A DNA stretch of 64,000 nucleotides from an uncultured Pirellulaceae bacterium (GTDB taxonomy: Bacteria; Planctomycetota; Planctomycetia; Pirellulales; Pirellulaceae), in contig CALCJM010000066.1 in assembly GCA_937967505.1 (NCBI GenBank), forward strand, positions 32,385-96,384, read 5' to 3'. Shown piece after piece: positions 8,701-17,099 of this stretch. Under the pieces are notes generated by a model. It saw only the letters and a program-made list of their open reading frames with translations, was not told the origin of the DNA and did not search any database. A program made the translations under genes and the position numbers. Positions within the stretch are counted from its first letter, which is position 1. The number at the start of each line of letters is the position of its first letter.

Positions 8701-11700
8701 CTGGAGTGCAGTTTCGCGTCAACGGCGTCGATGTTGGCCCGGAAGATTTGGTGGCTCCGTATCGTGTGCCGTGGAACTCCCAGGTTTTGCCTGATGGCGA
8801 CTACGAGGTCACCGCCCTCGCGCGTGATGCCGCCGGGAACATTGCGTCCTCGTCCCGTCTGGTCACCGTCGATAACACCGCGCCCGTGATCGAAACGACT
8901 TTCCCTGCTGATGCGGAATTGGATTTGCCTTTGGAGGTCAGCGTGGTGGTCGATCTTTCGGAAGACATACGAAGTTCAATTGCTGAACTCGAGTTGCGTG
9001 ACTCGCAGGATCAAGTAGTGCCCGGCACCGTGGACTATAACGCAGGTGGCTTCCGCCTGACGTGGATTGGAGAACAGGAGTTTTCGCCCGGCGAGGTTTA
9101 TACTGCCACCCTGCGGAAGGTGGAAGATATTGCCGGAAACCAGGCAGCGGAACTGACGTGGACTTTCGAAACCAGCAGCACTGTCGTCGATGCAAGCCTG
9201 TGGGATGATCAAACTGTGCCGCAGGTGGCATCGGCAAGTGACCCGGCACCGGTGGAACTGGGCATGCGGTTTCAGACGGTGGTCAACGGTTACATTACGG
9301 GGGTCCAATTTTATAAAGGGAGCGGAAACACCGGCATTCATGTGGGAAATCTGTGGTCCAACGATGGACAGCTGTTGGCATCAGCGAACTTTACCGGTGA
9401 AAGTGCAGTTGGATGGCAAACCGTGACCTTTGACCAACCTGTTCAGGTCAATGCCAACACGAGCTACGTTGTTTCCTATTTTGCACCTAACGGTGGTTAT
9501 GCTTTTGATTCGGGATACTTTTCTTCCGGTTATACCAGCGGGCCTTTTGTCGTGGTGGCGGAAGGTACTGCCAATCCCAATGGATTGTTTTTCTATGGTC
9601 CCAATGGAGGTTTCCCCGTAGGAAATGGCGGTGGGAGTAACTACTGGGTGGATGTTTTGTTCAGCAACAACCTGGTCGATGAGACTGCACCGGAGGTGGT
9701 TGGCAATACGCCGTCGGTGGACGCCGACAACATTGGGGTGAGCGTCAGCCCGACGGTCACCTTTAGTGAATCGGTAACCGAAGCATCGATTCATTTCGTG
9801 TTGCAGGATGACAGCGGCACGACGGTGCCCGCGACTGTGTCATGGAATAGCGCTGCCCGAACTGCGATGCTGGTTCCGGATGTGCCTTTGGAGACCGATG
9901 AAACCTATACGGCAACGGTGTCGGGGGCGGTGGACAACGCAGGCAATGAAATGCAACCGTTTTCGTGGGAGTTCACGACCGAAGCCATTGCCGATCAACA
10001 GCCACCGGCGATGACCGCCCGGTCCCCGAGTATTAATGCCACTGGTGTTTCGATCGGTGCTGGTGTGTCCGCAACGTTTAATGAAGTGATCAACGCGTCC
10101 ACGCTGTCGATCGTAGTGATACCTGGCGGCGGGCTGCCTGTGTCAGGGACTGTTGACTGGAACCCCGCCAGTTTCACCGCCACATTTACACCCGAGCAGA
10201 ACCTGTCACTGGATACGGTATACACCGTATCGATAAATGCCGAGGACCTCTCCGGTAATGCGACGACTGCTTCGTGGTTGTTTACAACCGAGGCAGTGGT
10301 TAGCGCGAGCAGTGTCTGGGATCTGTCAGTGGTGCCAACGGTAACATCGGCAGCCGACACGGCTTCGGTTGAACTGGGGGTCAAGTTTCGATCGGCCAGT
10401 GATGGGTTTGTGAAGGGGCTCGAGTTCTATAAGGGCGCGCTCAATACCGGCACGCATGTGGGCAGCCTGTGGACTGCCGATGGGCAACGGTTGGCCAATG
10501 TGACGTTTACCAACGAATCTCAATCGGGATGGCAACGCGCTGATTTTGATGTGCCCGTCCCGGTAACGGCCAACACGACTTACGTCGCGTCCTATTTCGC
10601 ACCTGATGGTGGTTATTCGTTTGATGGAGCCTATTTTGCCGACGGTGATGTGACCAATGGTCCTTTGACAGCATTGGGGCAAGGTACCGACGGAGGGAAT
10701 GGAGTCTATCGATATGGAAATGGTGGTCTGTTCCCCAATCAGTCCTTCAACGCATCCAATTATTGGGTTGACGTTGTGTTTGCATCAGACATCGATGATG
10801 AATTCCCGCCGACAGTGATCACTCGGTCTCCTGAAGTTGATGCCGTCGCCGTGGCAACCAGCGATACCATTGAGGCCACTTTTAATGAAGTGGTGGTTGA
10901 AAGTACGATCAGTTTGATCTTGGTCGATGACAATAATGTGCCGGTCCCGGCCAGTGTAAGCTACAGCGCTTCCACCGGCACTGTCACTTTGACCCCCAAT
11001 AGTGCGCTTGCCCACAACGCCACGTATACCGCGACAGTCAGTGGTGCCGAGGATAGTGTGGGGAACGTGATGGTGCCTGTATCATGGTCATTTACCACTA
11101 CCCCCGGGGTGTCAACGGCCAGTTCGATTTGGGATTTGCAAGCCACACCTGCGGTTGCGTCGGCCAACGATCCGTCTGCGGTGGAATTGGGTGTGAAGTT
11201 CCGTGCAGTGGTCGAAGGGAGCGTGACGGCGTTGCGTTTCTATAAGGGAGCACTTAACACGGGTACACATGTTGGGCGTCTGTGGTCCGTCGATGGAACG
11301 CCGTTGGCAACCGCGACCTATACCAACGAGTCTGCAACCGGCTGGCAGGAGGTTGAACTTTCCAGTCCCGTCCAATTGGTCGTCGGAGTGACGTACGTGG
11401 TGTCGTATTACGCACCCAATGGCGGTTACGCCTTTGATGGCGGGTATTTCCATTCCGGTAGCGTGACCAATGGAGCGTTGACTGCACTTGGGCAGGGCGT
11501 GGATGGCGGCAATGGTGTCTACCGGTATGGAGTTGGCGGAGGATTCCCGAATTCAAGCTTCAATGCTTCCAATTACTGGGTGGATGTGGTCTTTGAACAG
11601 GGACAAGAATCAGCTGCGTTGCAGGCGGTACAGATTCCCCTGCTGGTGTCGCTGGCATCTGCGTCTGATCGGTCGCCAAATTTGGTGGCGGATAAAACGC

Positions 11701-11903
11701 AAGTCAAGACGCGCGAGGCGCTGTCTCTGAATGGTGCAACGGACGTGATAGGTCATTTACCCGACCAGCCGCACAACCCGCTAACCGCATTGACCGCAGC
11801 AACCGTCGCCGCAAAAACTGCGGTGGAATCCCATGTTGCCAGGGATGAGATCTTCGGTCGTTTGGATGTGGCGTTCGATGATCCGTTGAGTGTCCTGATT
11901 TGA
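5766..11903 (+). CDS. Giant LEPR-XLL surface protein with DMFase-like, LamG, Ig-like and three DUF4082 modules
   Basis: A 2045-residue modular protein. The basic N-terminus leads to ELLEVRHLLAA at residues 28-38, a variant of the planctomycete LEPR-XLL motif. Residues of about 45-510 match the C-terminal domain of N,N-dimethylformamidase large subunits (SYNRPFD, then LSVGHDEYWS and LAFFSGNEVYW). A LamG/concanavalin-like module lies at about 640-840, with two Ig-like repeats at 845-1030. Four SbsA-type Ig (Big_5) repeats alternate with three DUF4082 domains at about 1140-1295, 1513-1670 and 1781-1935. The last 100 residues are low in recognisable structure. There is no classical signal peptide. 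It is probably cell-surface or extracellular and may bind the glycan made by this locus. Domain calls are solid, function unknown. Confidence 0.88.
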   Translation: MNKINQKKRKLGNLRQSRIRPKQRPGFELLEVRHLLAANAIVTENLLPGSPASEWDIVGNGDLSIQGYATDISVDQGGTVEFKIDSQDLAPYRVDIYRIGYYGGDGARKVDTIPAAQTLALAQPAAIVDPATGVVDAGNWLVTASWDVPASATSGVYIARATRADTGGASHIIFVVRDDDGESDLLFQTADTTWQAYNRWGGNSLYVGPYNGRAYGVSYNRPFDTRGVTAKDWFFSSEYATVRFLEKNGYDVSYTTGVDSHRFGDEILEHKAFLSVGHDEYWSATQRANVEAARDAGVSLAFFSGNEVYWKTRWEDSIDGNGTPLRTLISYKETWDNAKIDPEPGTWTGTWRDDRFSPPADGGNPENALTGQIFTVNRGPGGDTGTPFTVDDRFADLRFWRDTRVAELQPGETTDVGDYVLGYEWDEDLDNGFRPAGLFRMSSTTQNVPQKIDQYGGRQTTSGVATHSLTMYRAQSGALVFGAGTINWGWGLDGTHDVLISTPDPAIQQATVNLFADMGVQPATLQQGLVQATISTDVTAPLSVISAVSGGAVVTGGVPVTITGTASDVGGAVGGVEVSTDGGRSWRRADGEDNWSYTWVPAAAGPATIISRAVDDSANLEIPTSSVSVTVELAPTSNVGLVAAWDFNEGSGTTLIDRSGTGNNGTVVGATYTAGVSETGLFFDGTDDFVSVADDDSLDLDNGLTVEAWVQPADIDGWTSVVFKEAAGGLSYALYASDNTNNPPAGYVRVAAGDPAARGAGALELLQWNHLAMTHDGFFVRLYVNGALVSQTAATGNVSSSDLPLAIGGNSVFANEYFHGLVDEVRIYNRALGQAEIFYNMSTPVGGVTDSAVPTGAILSPSNDQSVSGNMTVSVAANDNVGVGSVTLFVDGQWIVDDFAAPYQITIDTAPLPDGNHTLTGIVRDVAGNATALSPVSFLVANNSDNLPPEVDLRFPTGARPVSGTTVLNAVAEDNVGVAGVQFRVNGVDVGPEDLVAPYRVPWNSQVLPDGDYEVTALARDAAGNIASSSRLVTVDNTAPVIETTFPADAELDLPLEVSVVVDLSEDIRSSIAELELRDSQDQVVPGTVDYNAGGFRLTWIGEQEFSPGEVYTATLRKVEDIAGNQAAELTWTFETSSTVVDASLWDDQTVPQVASASDPAPVELGMRFQTVVNGYITGVQFYKGSGNTGIHVGNLWSNDGQLLASANFTGESAVGWQTVTFDQPVQVNANTSYVVSYFAPNGGYAFDSGYFSSGYTSGPFVVVAEGTANPNGLFFYGPNGGFPVGNGGGSNYWVDVLFSNNLVDETAPEVVGNTPSVDADNIGVSVSPTVTFSESVTEASIHFVLQDDSGTTVPATVSWNSAARTAMLVPDVPLETDETYTATVSGAVDNAGNEMQPFSWEFTTEAIADQQPPAMTARSPSINATGVSIGAGVSATFNEVINASTLSIVVIPGGGLPVSGTVDWNPASFTATFTPEQNLSLDTVYTVSINAEDLSGNATTASWLFTTEAVVSASSVWDLSVVPTVTSAADTASVELGVKFRSASDGFVKGLEFYKGALNTGTHVGSLWTADGQRLANVTFTNESQSGWQRADFDVPVPVTANTTYVASYFAPDGGYSFDGAYFADGDVTNGPLTALGQGTDGGNGVYRYGNGGLFPNQSFNASNYWVDVVFASDIDDEFPPTVITRSPEVDAVAVATSDTIEATFNEVVVESTISLILVDDNNVPVPASVSYSASTGTVTLTPNSALAHNATYTATVSGAEDSVGNVMVPVSWSFTTTPGVSTASSIWDLQATPAVASANDPSAVELGVKFRAVVEGSVTALRFYKGALNTGTHVGRLWSVDGTPLATATYTNESATGWQEVELSSPVQLVVGVTYVVSYYAPNGGYAFDGGYFHSGSVTNGALTALGQGVDGGNGVYRYGVGGGFPNSSFNASNYWVDVVFEQGQESAALQAVQIPLLVSLASASDRSPNLVADKTQVKTREALSLNGATDVIGHLPDQPHNPLTALTAATVAAKTAVESHVARDEIFGRLDVAFDDPLSVLI

Positions 11904-11996
11904 GAATTGAGGGCGGTGCGCTGGAGAATAATTCGGCATCACGATCCACCGGGATAATTGCTGGTGTGCTTAGCAAAAGTGCGAAACTAGAACTTA

Positions 11997-12097
11997 GGCG
12001 ATTGGCAGTTGAAAGCCATCCGTTGGCGATGCTGCCAGCTTCGCTGCGACGCTGGCAGCGTCGCCAACGGATGGCAAATTTTTGACTGCCAGTCGCC
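11997..12097 (+). repeat. Dispersed hairpin element, copy 3 (full length, 101 bp)
   Basis: Best-preserved copy. Terminal arms GGCGATTGGCAGTTGAAAGC and GACTGCCAGTCGCC pair, as do the inner arms CCGTTGGCGATGCTGCCAGC and GCTGGCAGCGTCGCCAACGG (one mismatch). Almost the whole element can fold into one long hairpin. It lies between the giant surface-protein gene and the ABC ATPase gene. Confidence 0.92.
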
Positions 12098-12153
12098 TTA
12101 CGTGGGGGCGCTTGTAGTTTGGCTTGTGGTTTGAAAACCGATATATAATTTGG

Positions 12154-13446
12154 ATGAAAGACAAACAAATGATGGTTGCAGTGGATGGTATCGGAAAAAA
12201 ATATCAGCTTGGCGAGAATGTCGGTTCGTATTCGACACTCCGTGACTCAATTGCTGGCGGATTTTCTCGGGTTGTGAACCGCTGTAGGGAAGGCCTTGGT
12301 TTTCGGACCGTGCGGCGTGCTTCGGCGGCACATGACGAACTGTGGGCGCTAAAGGATGTGTCGTTCGATGTGTCCGCGGGAGAAGTGGTGGGGATTGTGG
12401 GGCGAAATGGAGCTGGGAAATCAACGCTGTTAAAGGTGTTGACGCGCATCGCCGAACCGACGTGCGGGCGGGCGGTGATTCGAGGCCGTATGGGGAGCCT
12501 TCTGGAGGTGGGAACAGGTTTTCACCCCGAGATGACCGGCCGTGAAAATGTGTTTCTCAATGGTGCCATTCTGGGAATGTCGGCTGTGGAAATTCGACGA
12601 AAGTTTGACGAAATCGTGGAATTCGCGGGTGTGGAGCGATTTCTGGATACTGCCGTGAAGCGCTACTCCAGCGGCATGTACGTTCGGCTGGCATTTGCAG
12701 TGGCGGCGCATCTGGAGCCAGAAATCCTTGTGGTGGATGAAGTGTTGGCCGTCGGTGATGCGACCTTTCAGAAAAAATGCATCGGAAAAATGCAGGAAGT
12801 GGGCCGCAGCGGCCGAACCGTACTGTTTGTCAGTCACAACATGGCAGCGGTGCGAGCGCTGTGCAATCGCGCGATACTGCTTGAGGCCGGCCGGTTGGTG
12901 ATCGATGGGCAGCCCGCTGATATTATTGATCGATACATGAAAACTGACCAAACCGTTGGCGGTCATCGGGAGATCGCACTTCAAGCCGAACGTATCACCA
13001 ATCAGGCAGCGCGGCATCTCAGTGTTTCTTTGGAGTCACTGGATGGCCAGCCAGCGTCGCAACTTTATTATCGCCAACCGTTTCGGGTCAAGTTTGTCTG
13101 TGAAATTTACGAAGCTGTGCCAGACGCTCATTTCGAGGTCGGCATCAGTAATGTTGACGGGACCCCTATCACTTGGTCGACCACCCTTGGCCCGCAGCAT
13201 GCTGATCAGGAATTGACCCCCGGACGTTATGAGGTCACTGCGGAACTTGATCCTGTCTTGCTACCCCGCACCTATGCCATTGACCTTGGCGTTCACCGTA
13301 GTGATGGCGAGACTCTCGACTACGTCCCACGCGCATGTCTGTTTGAGGTGCTGAAATGTGGGCAAGGCGACCAGCCAAACTATCCGTGGCGAACTGTACG
13401 CGCTCATGTCAACATGGAGGCACGGTGGGACCAACGACGTTTGTAG
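12154..13446 (+). CDS. Polysaccharide ABC transporter ATP-binding protein with C-terminal Wzt domain
   Basis: About 430 residues. The N-terminal half is a complete ABC ATPase: Walker A GRNGAGKST near residue 83, the unusual signature YSSGMYVRLAF near 171 that is typical of the polysaccharide/teichoic-acid (Wzt/TagH) subfamily, Walker B ILVVDEVLAVGD near 190, and H-loop histidine in FVSHNMA. Residues of about 265-425 form a beta-rich Wzt C-terminal domain that in E. coli O8/O9a binds the finished glycan end. The start is uncertain: ATG 12154, 12169 and 12172 are in frame and none has a clear ribosome-binding site. The usual permease partner (Wzm) is not adjacent or elsewhere in the window. Confidence 0.92.
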   Translation: MKDKQMMVAVDGIGKKYQLGENVGSYSTLRDSIAGGFSRVVNRCREGLGFRTVRRASAAHDELWALKDVSFDVSAGEVVGIVGRNGAGKSTLLKVLTRIAEPTCGRAVIRGRMGSLLEVGTGFHPEMTGRENVFLNGAILGMSAVEIRRKFDEIVEFAGVERFLDTAVKRYSSGMYVRLAFAVAAHLEPEILVVDEVLAVGDATFQKKCIGKMQEVGRSGRTVLFVSHNMAAVRALCNRAILLEAGRLVIDGQPADIIDRYMKTDQTVGGHREIALQAERITNQAARHLSVSLESLDGQPASQLYYRQPFRVKFVCEIYEAVPDAHFEVGISNVDGTPITWSTTLGPQHADQELTPGRYEVTAELDPVLLPRTYAIDLGVHRSDGETLDYVPRACLFEVLKCGQGDQPNYPWRTVRAHVNMEARWDQRRL

Positions 13447-13503
13447 CCTTGCACGGTGACGGCGAATTGTTTTAGAGAACTCTGCCATTAACCAACCGAC
13501 AAA

Positions 13504-15198
13504 ATGACACAGCAGATTACAAAAACTCAAAAATGTAACTTGCCCATGGGAGTCGGGATCGACGTTGCCCGCAAGGAGTATACGTTTCTCCGTGATCAAG
13601 GCGTCTGGGCTAGGCGGCGAGGAAGCCCGGAACTGGCAATGCGACTTTTTTCAGCAGCGGCGAATTACGCCACCATTTATCATCCGGGATTCTTCGTTGA
13701 CCCGGTCCTTGAAAATGAGCTTTTGGGAATTGGGCGGGCGGCTGAAGAACGTCCTGTAAACAAGGGTGATGTAAACAAGGGCGCTGTAAACGGCGTCGAT
13801 GTAAACAGCATCGAAATGAACGGTGGCGTAAAACCGGCAGCGGTGCGAAAGATACTGCATGTGGCCAGCGCCGTGTCTAGGGTGGGCGGGCACTGCCGAA
13901 CCATGGTGAACTGGATACGCAACGACCGTGCCTCACAGCACACGATTGTCCTGTTGCGTCAGATCGACAGCGCGGCACTTGAGTGGTTTGAAACTGAATT
14001 GACGGAGGAGGGAGTCGAGGTTGTTTGTCTGAACGCTGAAGCGCCGATGTTGCGAAGGGCAATGGAGCTCAGGTCGATTGCACGGCGTGGTTTTGCCGCC
14101 TGTTTTAATCATGTCGCTCAGGCGGAAGCAATTCACTGTGTGGCGTTTGCCGTGGGCGGATTGCCGCCGGTGGCATTGGTCGATCATGCAGACCACAGTT
14201 TTTGGCTGGGCTGCGGTGTGGTGGATCTGGTCGTTCACCAGCGACCGGTAGGTCAGGAGCTTGGGCAACGCCGGCGGCTGGAAAGGGAGAGCGCCGTATT
14301 GCCGATCCCGCTGAAGCTGGATACGAAACCTGAGGACCGTCGTGGTGCCAGGGAAAAATTTGATCTGGCTGGTGGCGCAATCATGGCGTTGACAGTGGGG
14401 CGCAAAGAAAAATACCGGCCTGACGATCGGCTGAATTTTTTTCAGATGATGGATACACTGACGATGCGGCATCCGGATTTGGTGATTCATGTCGTGGGCG
14501 TCAAACGCGCGCAAGCCGAACACTGGTCGGGCTGCCGCCTCCCGGAAAGGCAACTTGTATTTCACGGTCAGCGGCCTGTCGATCCAGCACTTTTAAATGC
14601 GGCAGATATTTACCTGGAAAGCTATCCATTTGGATCGCAGACGGCTTTTCTCGAAGCAGCGTGTGCTGGAATAGCTCCCGTCAGAGCCCCAACAACCAAA
14701 ACAAAGATGCTGGTCACCAGTGATTCGGCGATTGATGATTTGATTCAGGCACCGGACTGCGAATTTATCTTTCAGGAAACTGTCTCGCGTCTGATCCTGG
14801 ACCGAAACGCTCGACAGACACTGGCCGCCGAGGTAAGGCGGAGCGTGATTGCGGAACATGTTGGTGACTCGTGGAACCGCCTGCTGGAAGGGCTGTACGA
14901 CCGTATGAAACAAGTGAAGCACCAACCCGCACAGTGTCCGGTGGATCAACCGTCGATTACAGAAGTCACGCCACAGGACGAAGCCCTGCACCAGTGGCAC
15001 CGTCATCGTGGTGAACAGCCTGCGTCTGATCGCACGCTCAGACTAACCGCGAAATGGTTTGTCAATGATGTGATGACCCAGCAAATCAAGAGTGAGGATC
15101 TGCACCTGTTGTCCCGGCTGGCAACGCGCTCACTGTGCACGGGGCATGCTGACCGTTCGATTCTGGGGATGGGCCTGTTGTCCATGATTGGTGGATAG
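13504..15198 (+). CDS. Glycosyltransferase, GT4-like (GT-B fold)
   Basis: A 564-residue protein. Residues 119-460 have GT-B character: ILHVASAVSRVGGHCR at the start of the first Rossmann domain, TVGRKEKYRPDDRLNFFQ opening the second, and a donor-site region YLESYPFGSQTAFLEAACAGIAPV that resembles both GT4 and the SPF motif of GT41. A helical N-terminal extension of about 85 residues and a C-terminal tail of about 90 residues flank it. Between extension and catalytic part lies a degenerate pentapeptide repeat (VNKGD-VNKGA-VNGVD). ATG 13504 has no clear ribosome-binding site and ATG 13546 is an alternative. It follows the ABC ATPase and probably adds a sugar to the exported glycan. Confidence 0.75.
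   Translation: MTQQITKTQKCNLPMGVGIDVARKEYTFLRDQGVWARRRGSPELAMRLFSAAANYATIYHPGFFVDPVLENELLGIGRAAEERPVNKGDVNKGAVNGVDVNSIEMNGGVKPAAVRKILHVASAVSRVGGHCRTMVNWIRNDRASQHTIVLLRQIDSAALEWFETELTEEGVEVVCLNAEAPMLRRAMELRSIARRGFAACFNHVAQAEAIHCVAFAVGGLPPVALVDHADHSFWLGCGVVDLVVHQRPVGQELGQRRRLERESAVLPIPLKLDTKPEDRRGAREKFDLAGGAIMALTVGRKEKYRPDDRLNFFQMMDTLTMRHPDLVIHVVGVKRAQAEHWSGCRLPERQLVFHGQRPVDPALLNAADIYLESYPFGSQTAFLEAACAGIAPVRAPTTKTKMLVTSDSAIDDLIQAPDCEFIFQETVSRLILDRNARQTLAAEVRRSVIAEHVGDSWNRLLEGLYDRMKQVKHQPAQCPVDQPSITEVTPQDEALHQWHRHRGEQPASDRTLRLTAKWFVNDVMTQQIKSEDLHLLSRLATRSLCTGHADRSILGMGLLSMIGG
13756..13830 (+). repeat. 15-bp in-frame minisatellite (five units) inside the glycosyltransferase gene
   Basis: Five consecutive 15-base units start GTAAACAAGGGTGAT and decay along the array: units 1 and 2 differ at two bases and unit 5 starts ATGAAC. 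Being a multiple of three, the array encodes pentapeptides VNKGD, VNKGA, VNGVD, VNSIE and MNGGV without breaking the frame. It lies at the join between the N-terminal extension and the catalytic domain, where length change is probably tolerated. Confidence 0.85.
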
Positions 15199-15266
15199 AA
15201 AGACCCGGTTCAGCGGTCAGGGTGATGTCGGATCGCCGCTGTCGTCAAATTTTTTGGAAATGGATC

Positions 15267-16250
15267 ATGGATATCACGGTCGCGATTTGTACTTGGAACC
15301 GGGCCAACATTCTGCGGGCAACCCTAGAGAACCTGTTGAAACTGAAAACGCCAGCGCGTACGCAATGGGAGTTGGTCTTGGTAGACAATAATTCTTCTGA
15401 TGACACTGCAAACGTGATTGCTGAATTTGAAGGGCGGCTGCCGATCAGGAGCTTTCATGAACCGCGTCAAGGACATACGTATGCGCGAAACCGGGCGCTT
15501 GCTGAGGCGCGGGGGACGTGGGTGGTTTGGACTGATGATGATGTCGCGCCCGAAGAAAACTGGTTAGAGGCAACGTGGCAGGCGTTCAGGGATTTCGATG
15601 CTGATTTTGTCTATGGGAAAATCAAGCCGCAGTGGCCCGAAGAAGCGCCGTCGTGGTATGGCTATGAGGCGTTTCACGGAAAATTCGCGCTGTTGGATTT
15701 GGGGGATCACGGGTTTGTGGCGACTCGGTTGGAACAGACCTTCTTTGGTGCCAACCACGCGGGAAGGCGCGATGCGTTTCTGAGGCTGGGTGGCTATCGT
15801 GAGGATGTCGGGCTGGTTGGCGAAGTGGGAGGGGAAGACGACACGGAGTTATTCGAACGCGCACTCAACGCGCGGGCCAAGATCGTCTACCAACCGGATT
15901 CGCTAGTATGGCATGTGATTGACCCAAAACGTTGCAAGAAGAACTACCATCGCCGTCGCGCATGGAACAGCAAGGCTTGCTACGTACGCTGCCTGAAAAT
16001 GAAACGGCCGGTGCCCGCGATGTGGCTTGGGTTACCGCGGTATCTGTACCGAATTGCAGGAAACGATTTTTTGCAGTACCTCAATGCCACCGTACAACGC
16101 AACTTCAGCAGACAGTTTTACTTGGAACTGAAGTTAATTCTGTTCGCTGGGGCCTTGAAAGAGGCCGCTTCAAGTTTCTTTGGCGGTGGCCGTCGGACAT
16201 GTGATGACGAGCAAACGTGCGTGTCTTTGTCGGCCGATTTGGACAAATAG
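15267..16250 (+). CDS. Glycosyltransferase family 2
   Basis: A 327-residue GT-A enzyme from ATG 15267, where the family start MDITVAICTWNRA begins. An in-frame codon at 15222 would add 15 atypical residues. VLVDNNSSDDT is the nucleotide-binding aspartate motif, VVWTDDDVAPEENWLE the DXD metal site, and GGEDDTELFERA the acceptor-side ED motif with the catalytic base. GFVATRLEQTFFGAN just before the base also fits GT2. The C-terminal 70 residues are basic with one hydrophobic stretch, suggesting membrane association. It is probably a sugar-adding step for the locus glycan. Donor unknown. Confidence 0.9.
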   Translation: MDITVAICTWNRANILRATLENLLKLKTPARTQWELVLVDNNSSDDTANVIAEFEGRLPIRSFHEPRQGHTYARNRALAEARGTWVVWTDDDVAPEENWLEATWQAFRDFDADFVYGKIKPQWPEEAPSWYGYEAFHGKFALLDLGDHGFVATRLEQTFFGANHAGRRDAFLRLGGYREDVGLVGEVGGEDDTELFERALNARAKIVYQPDSLVWHVIDPKRCKKNYHRRRAWNSKACYVRCLKMKRPVPAMWLGLPRYLYRIAGNDFLQYLNATVQRNFSRQFYLELKLILFAGALKEAASSFFGGGRRTCDDEQTCVSLSADLDK

Positions 16251-16289
16251 ACAACAGTAGTTTTTGCCAACGATGGATAAGGATTGACG

Positions 16290-17087
16290 ATGATTTCAAA
16301 AATTCGACGGGGGCTACCGAACCAACTGCGGCGGATGTTGCGTTCGCCGTTCAGACGATCATGTCACCGGCAGATCGTCCACTGCGCCTACCACAAGATG
16401 GGGACTAGGTGGCTGACCAATGTGCTTTCGGGGGTCGCGGACCACTACGGAATGTCGTTGCAGTTTATCGACAACAATATTGAAGATCTGGATTTGAGTC
16501 ACGACATCGTGATCCTGAACCACAGTGACCTGCTGGCCCAACAACTGAAGGGGTTCGTCGGGTCGCATATGTTACGTGATCTCCGGGATGTGGTCGTGTC
16601 GGGATACTACTACCATTTGTGGACAACCGAATCGTGGGCTCACCAGTGCATGCCGACATTGGGTGGTCTCAGCTATCAGAATTACTTGAAGAGGCTGTCA
16701 TTGGAGGCTGGTGTGATGGCCGAAATCCGTAACCTTGCACGGTATGTACAGCGGCGAAAAATCAGGCAATGGAATTTCGATGATCCCCGGTTCCATGAAC
16801 TGCGTTATGAGCAAATGTTTGGCGACGAGGATGAGGCGTTCGCCGTATTGTTCGAGCATTACGGATTCACGTCTGAGGCGATCGAGAATGGGTTGCGTAT
16901 TGCAAAACGTTACAGCTTTGGTGCGCTGGCCAGCAATGACCGCCAAACGCGCTCTACCAGTCACCTGCGGTCCGGAAAATCTGGTCAGTGGGAAAAGGTG
17001 TTTAGTGACCAGCACAAATCCGTATTTAAGGAACTGCTGGGGGATGTGTTGATCCAGACTGGTTACGAAACAAACTTTGGTTGGTAG
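16290..17087 (+). CDS. Sulfotransferase-family protein
   Basis: A 265-residue protein with the two PAPS-binding signatures of cytosolic-type sulfotransferases. HKMGTRWLTNVLSG near residue 35 corresponds to the 5'-phosphosulfate loop (P/H-K-x-G-T-x-W-L). RDLRDVVVSGYYYH near residue 96 corresponds to the 3'-phosphate site (RDPRDxxVS). HLRSGKSGQWEKVFS near the C-terminus matches the RxGxxGxW loop. ATG 16290 is chosen because AAGGA ends 6 bases before it. Its place among glycosyltransferases suggests it sulfates a sugar of the surface glycan using PAPS. PAPS synthesis genes are not in this window. The acceptor is inferred only. Confidence 0.8.
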   Translation: MISKIRRGLPNQLRRMLRSPFRRSCHRQIVHCAYHKMGTRWLTNVLSGVADHYGMSLQFIDNNIEDLDLSHDIVILNHSDLLAQQLKGFVGSHMLRDLRDVVVSGYYYHLWTTESWAHQCMPTLGGLSYQNYLKRLSLEAGVMAEIRNLARYVQRRKIRQWNFDDPRFHELRYEQMFGDEDEAFAVLFEHYGFTSEAIENGLRIAKRYSFGALASNDRQTRSTSHLRSGKSGQWEKVFSDQHKSVFKELLGDVLIQTGYETNFGW

Positions 17088-17099
17088 GGCGGATTCAAT

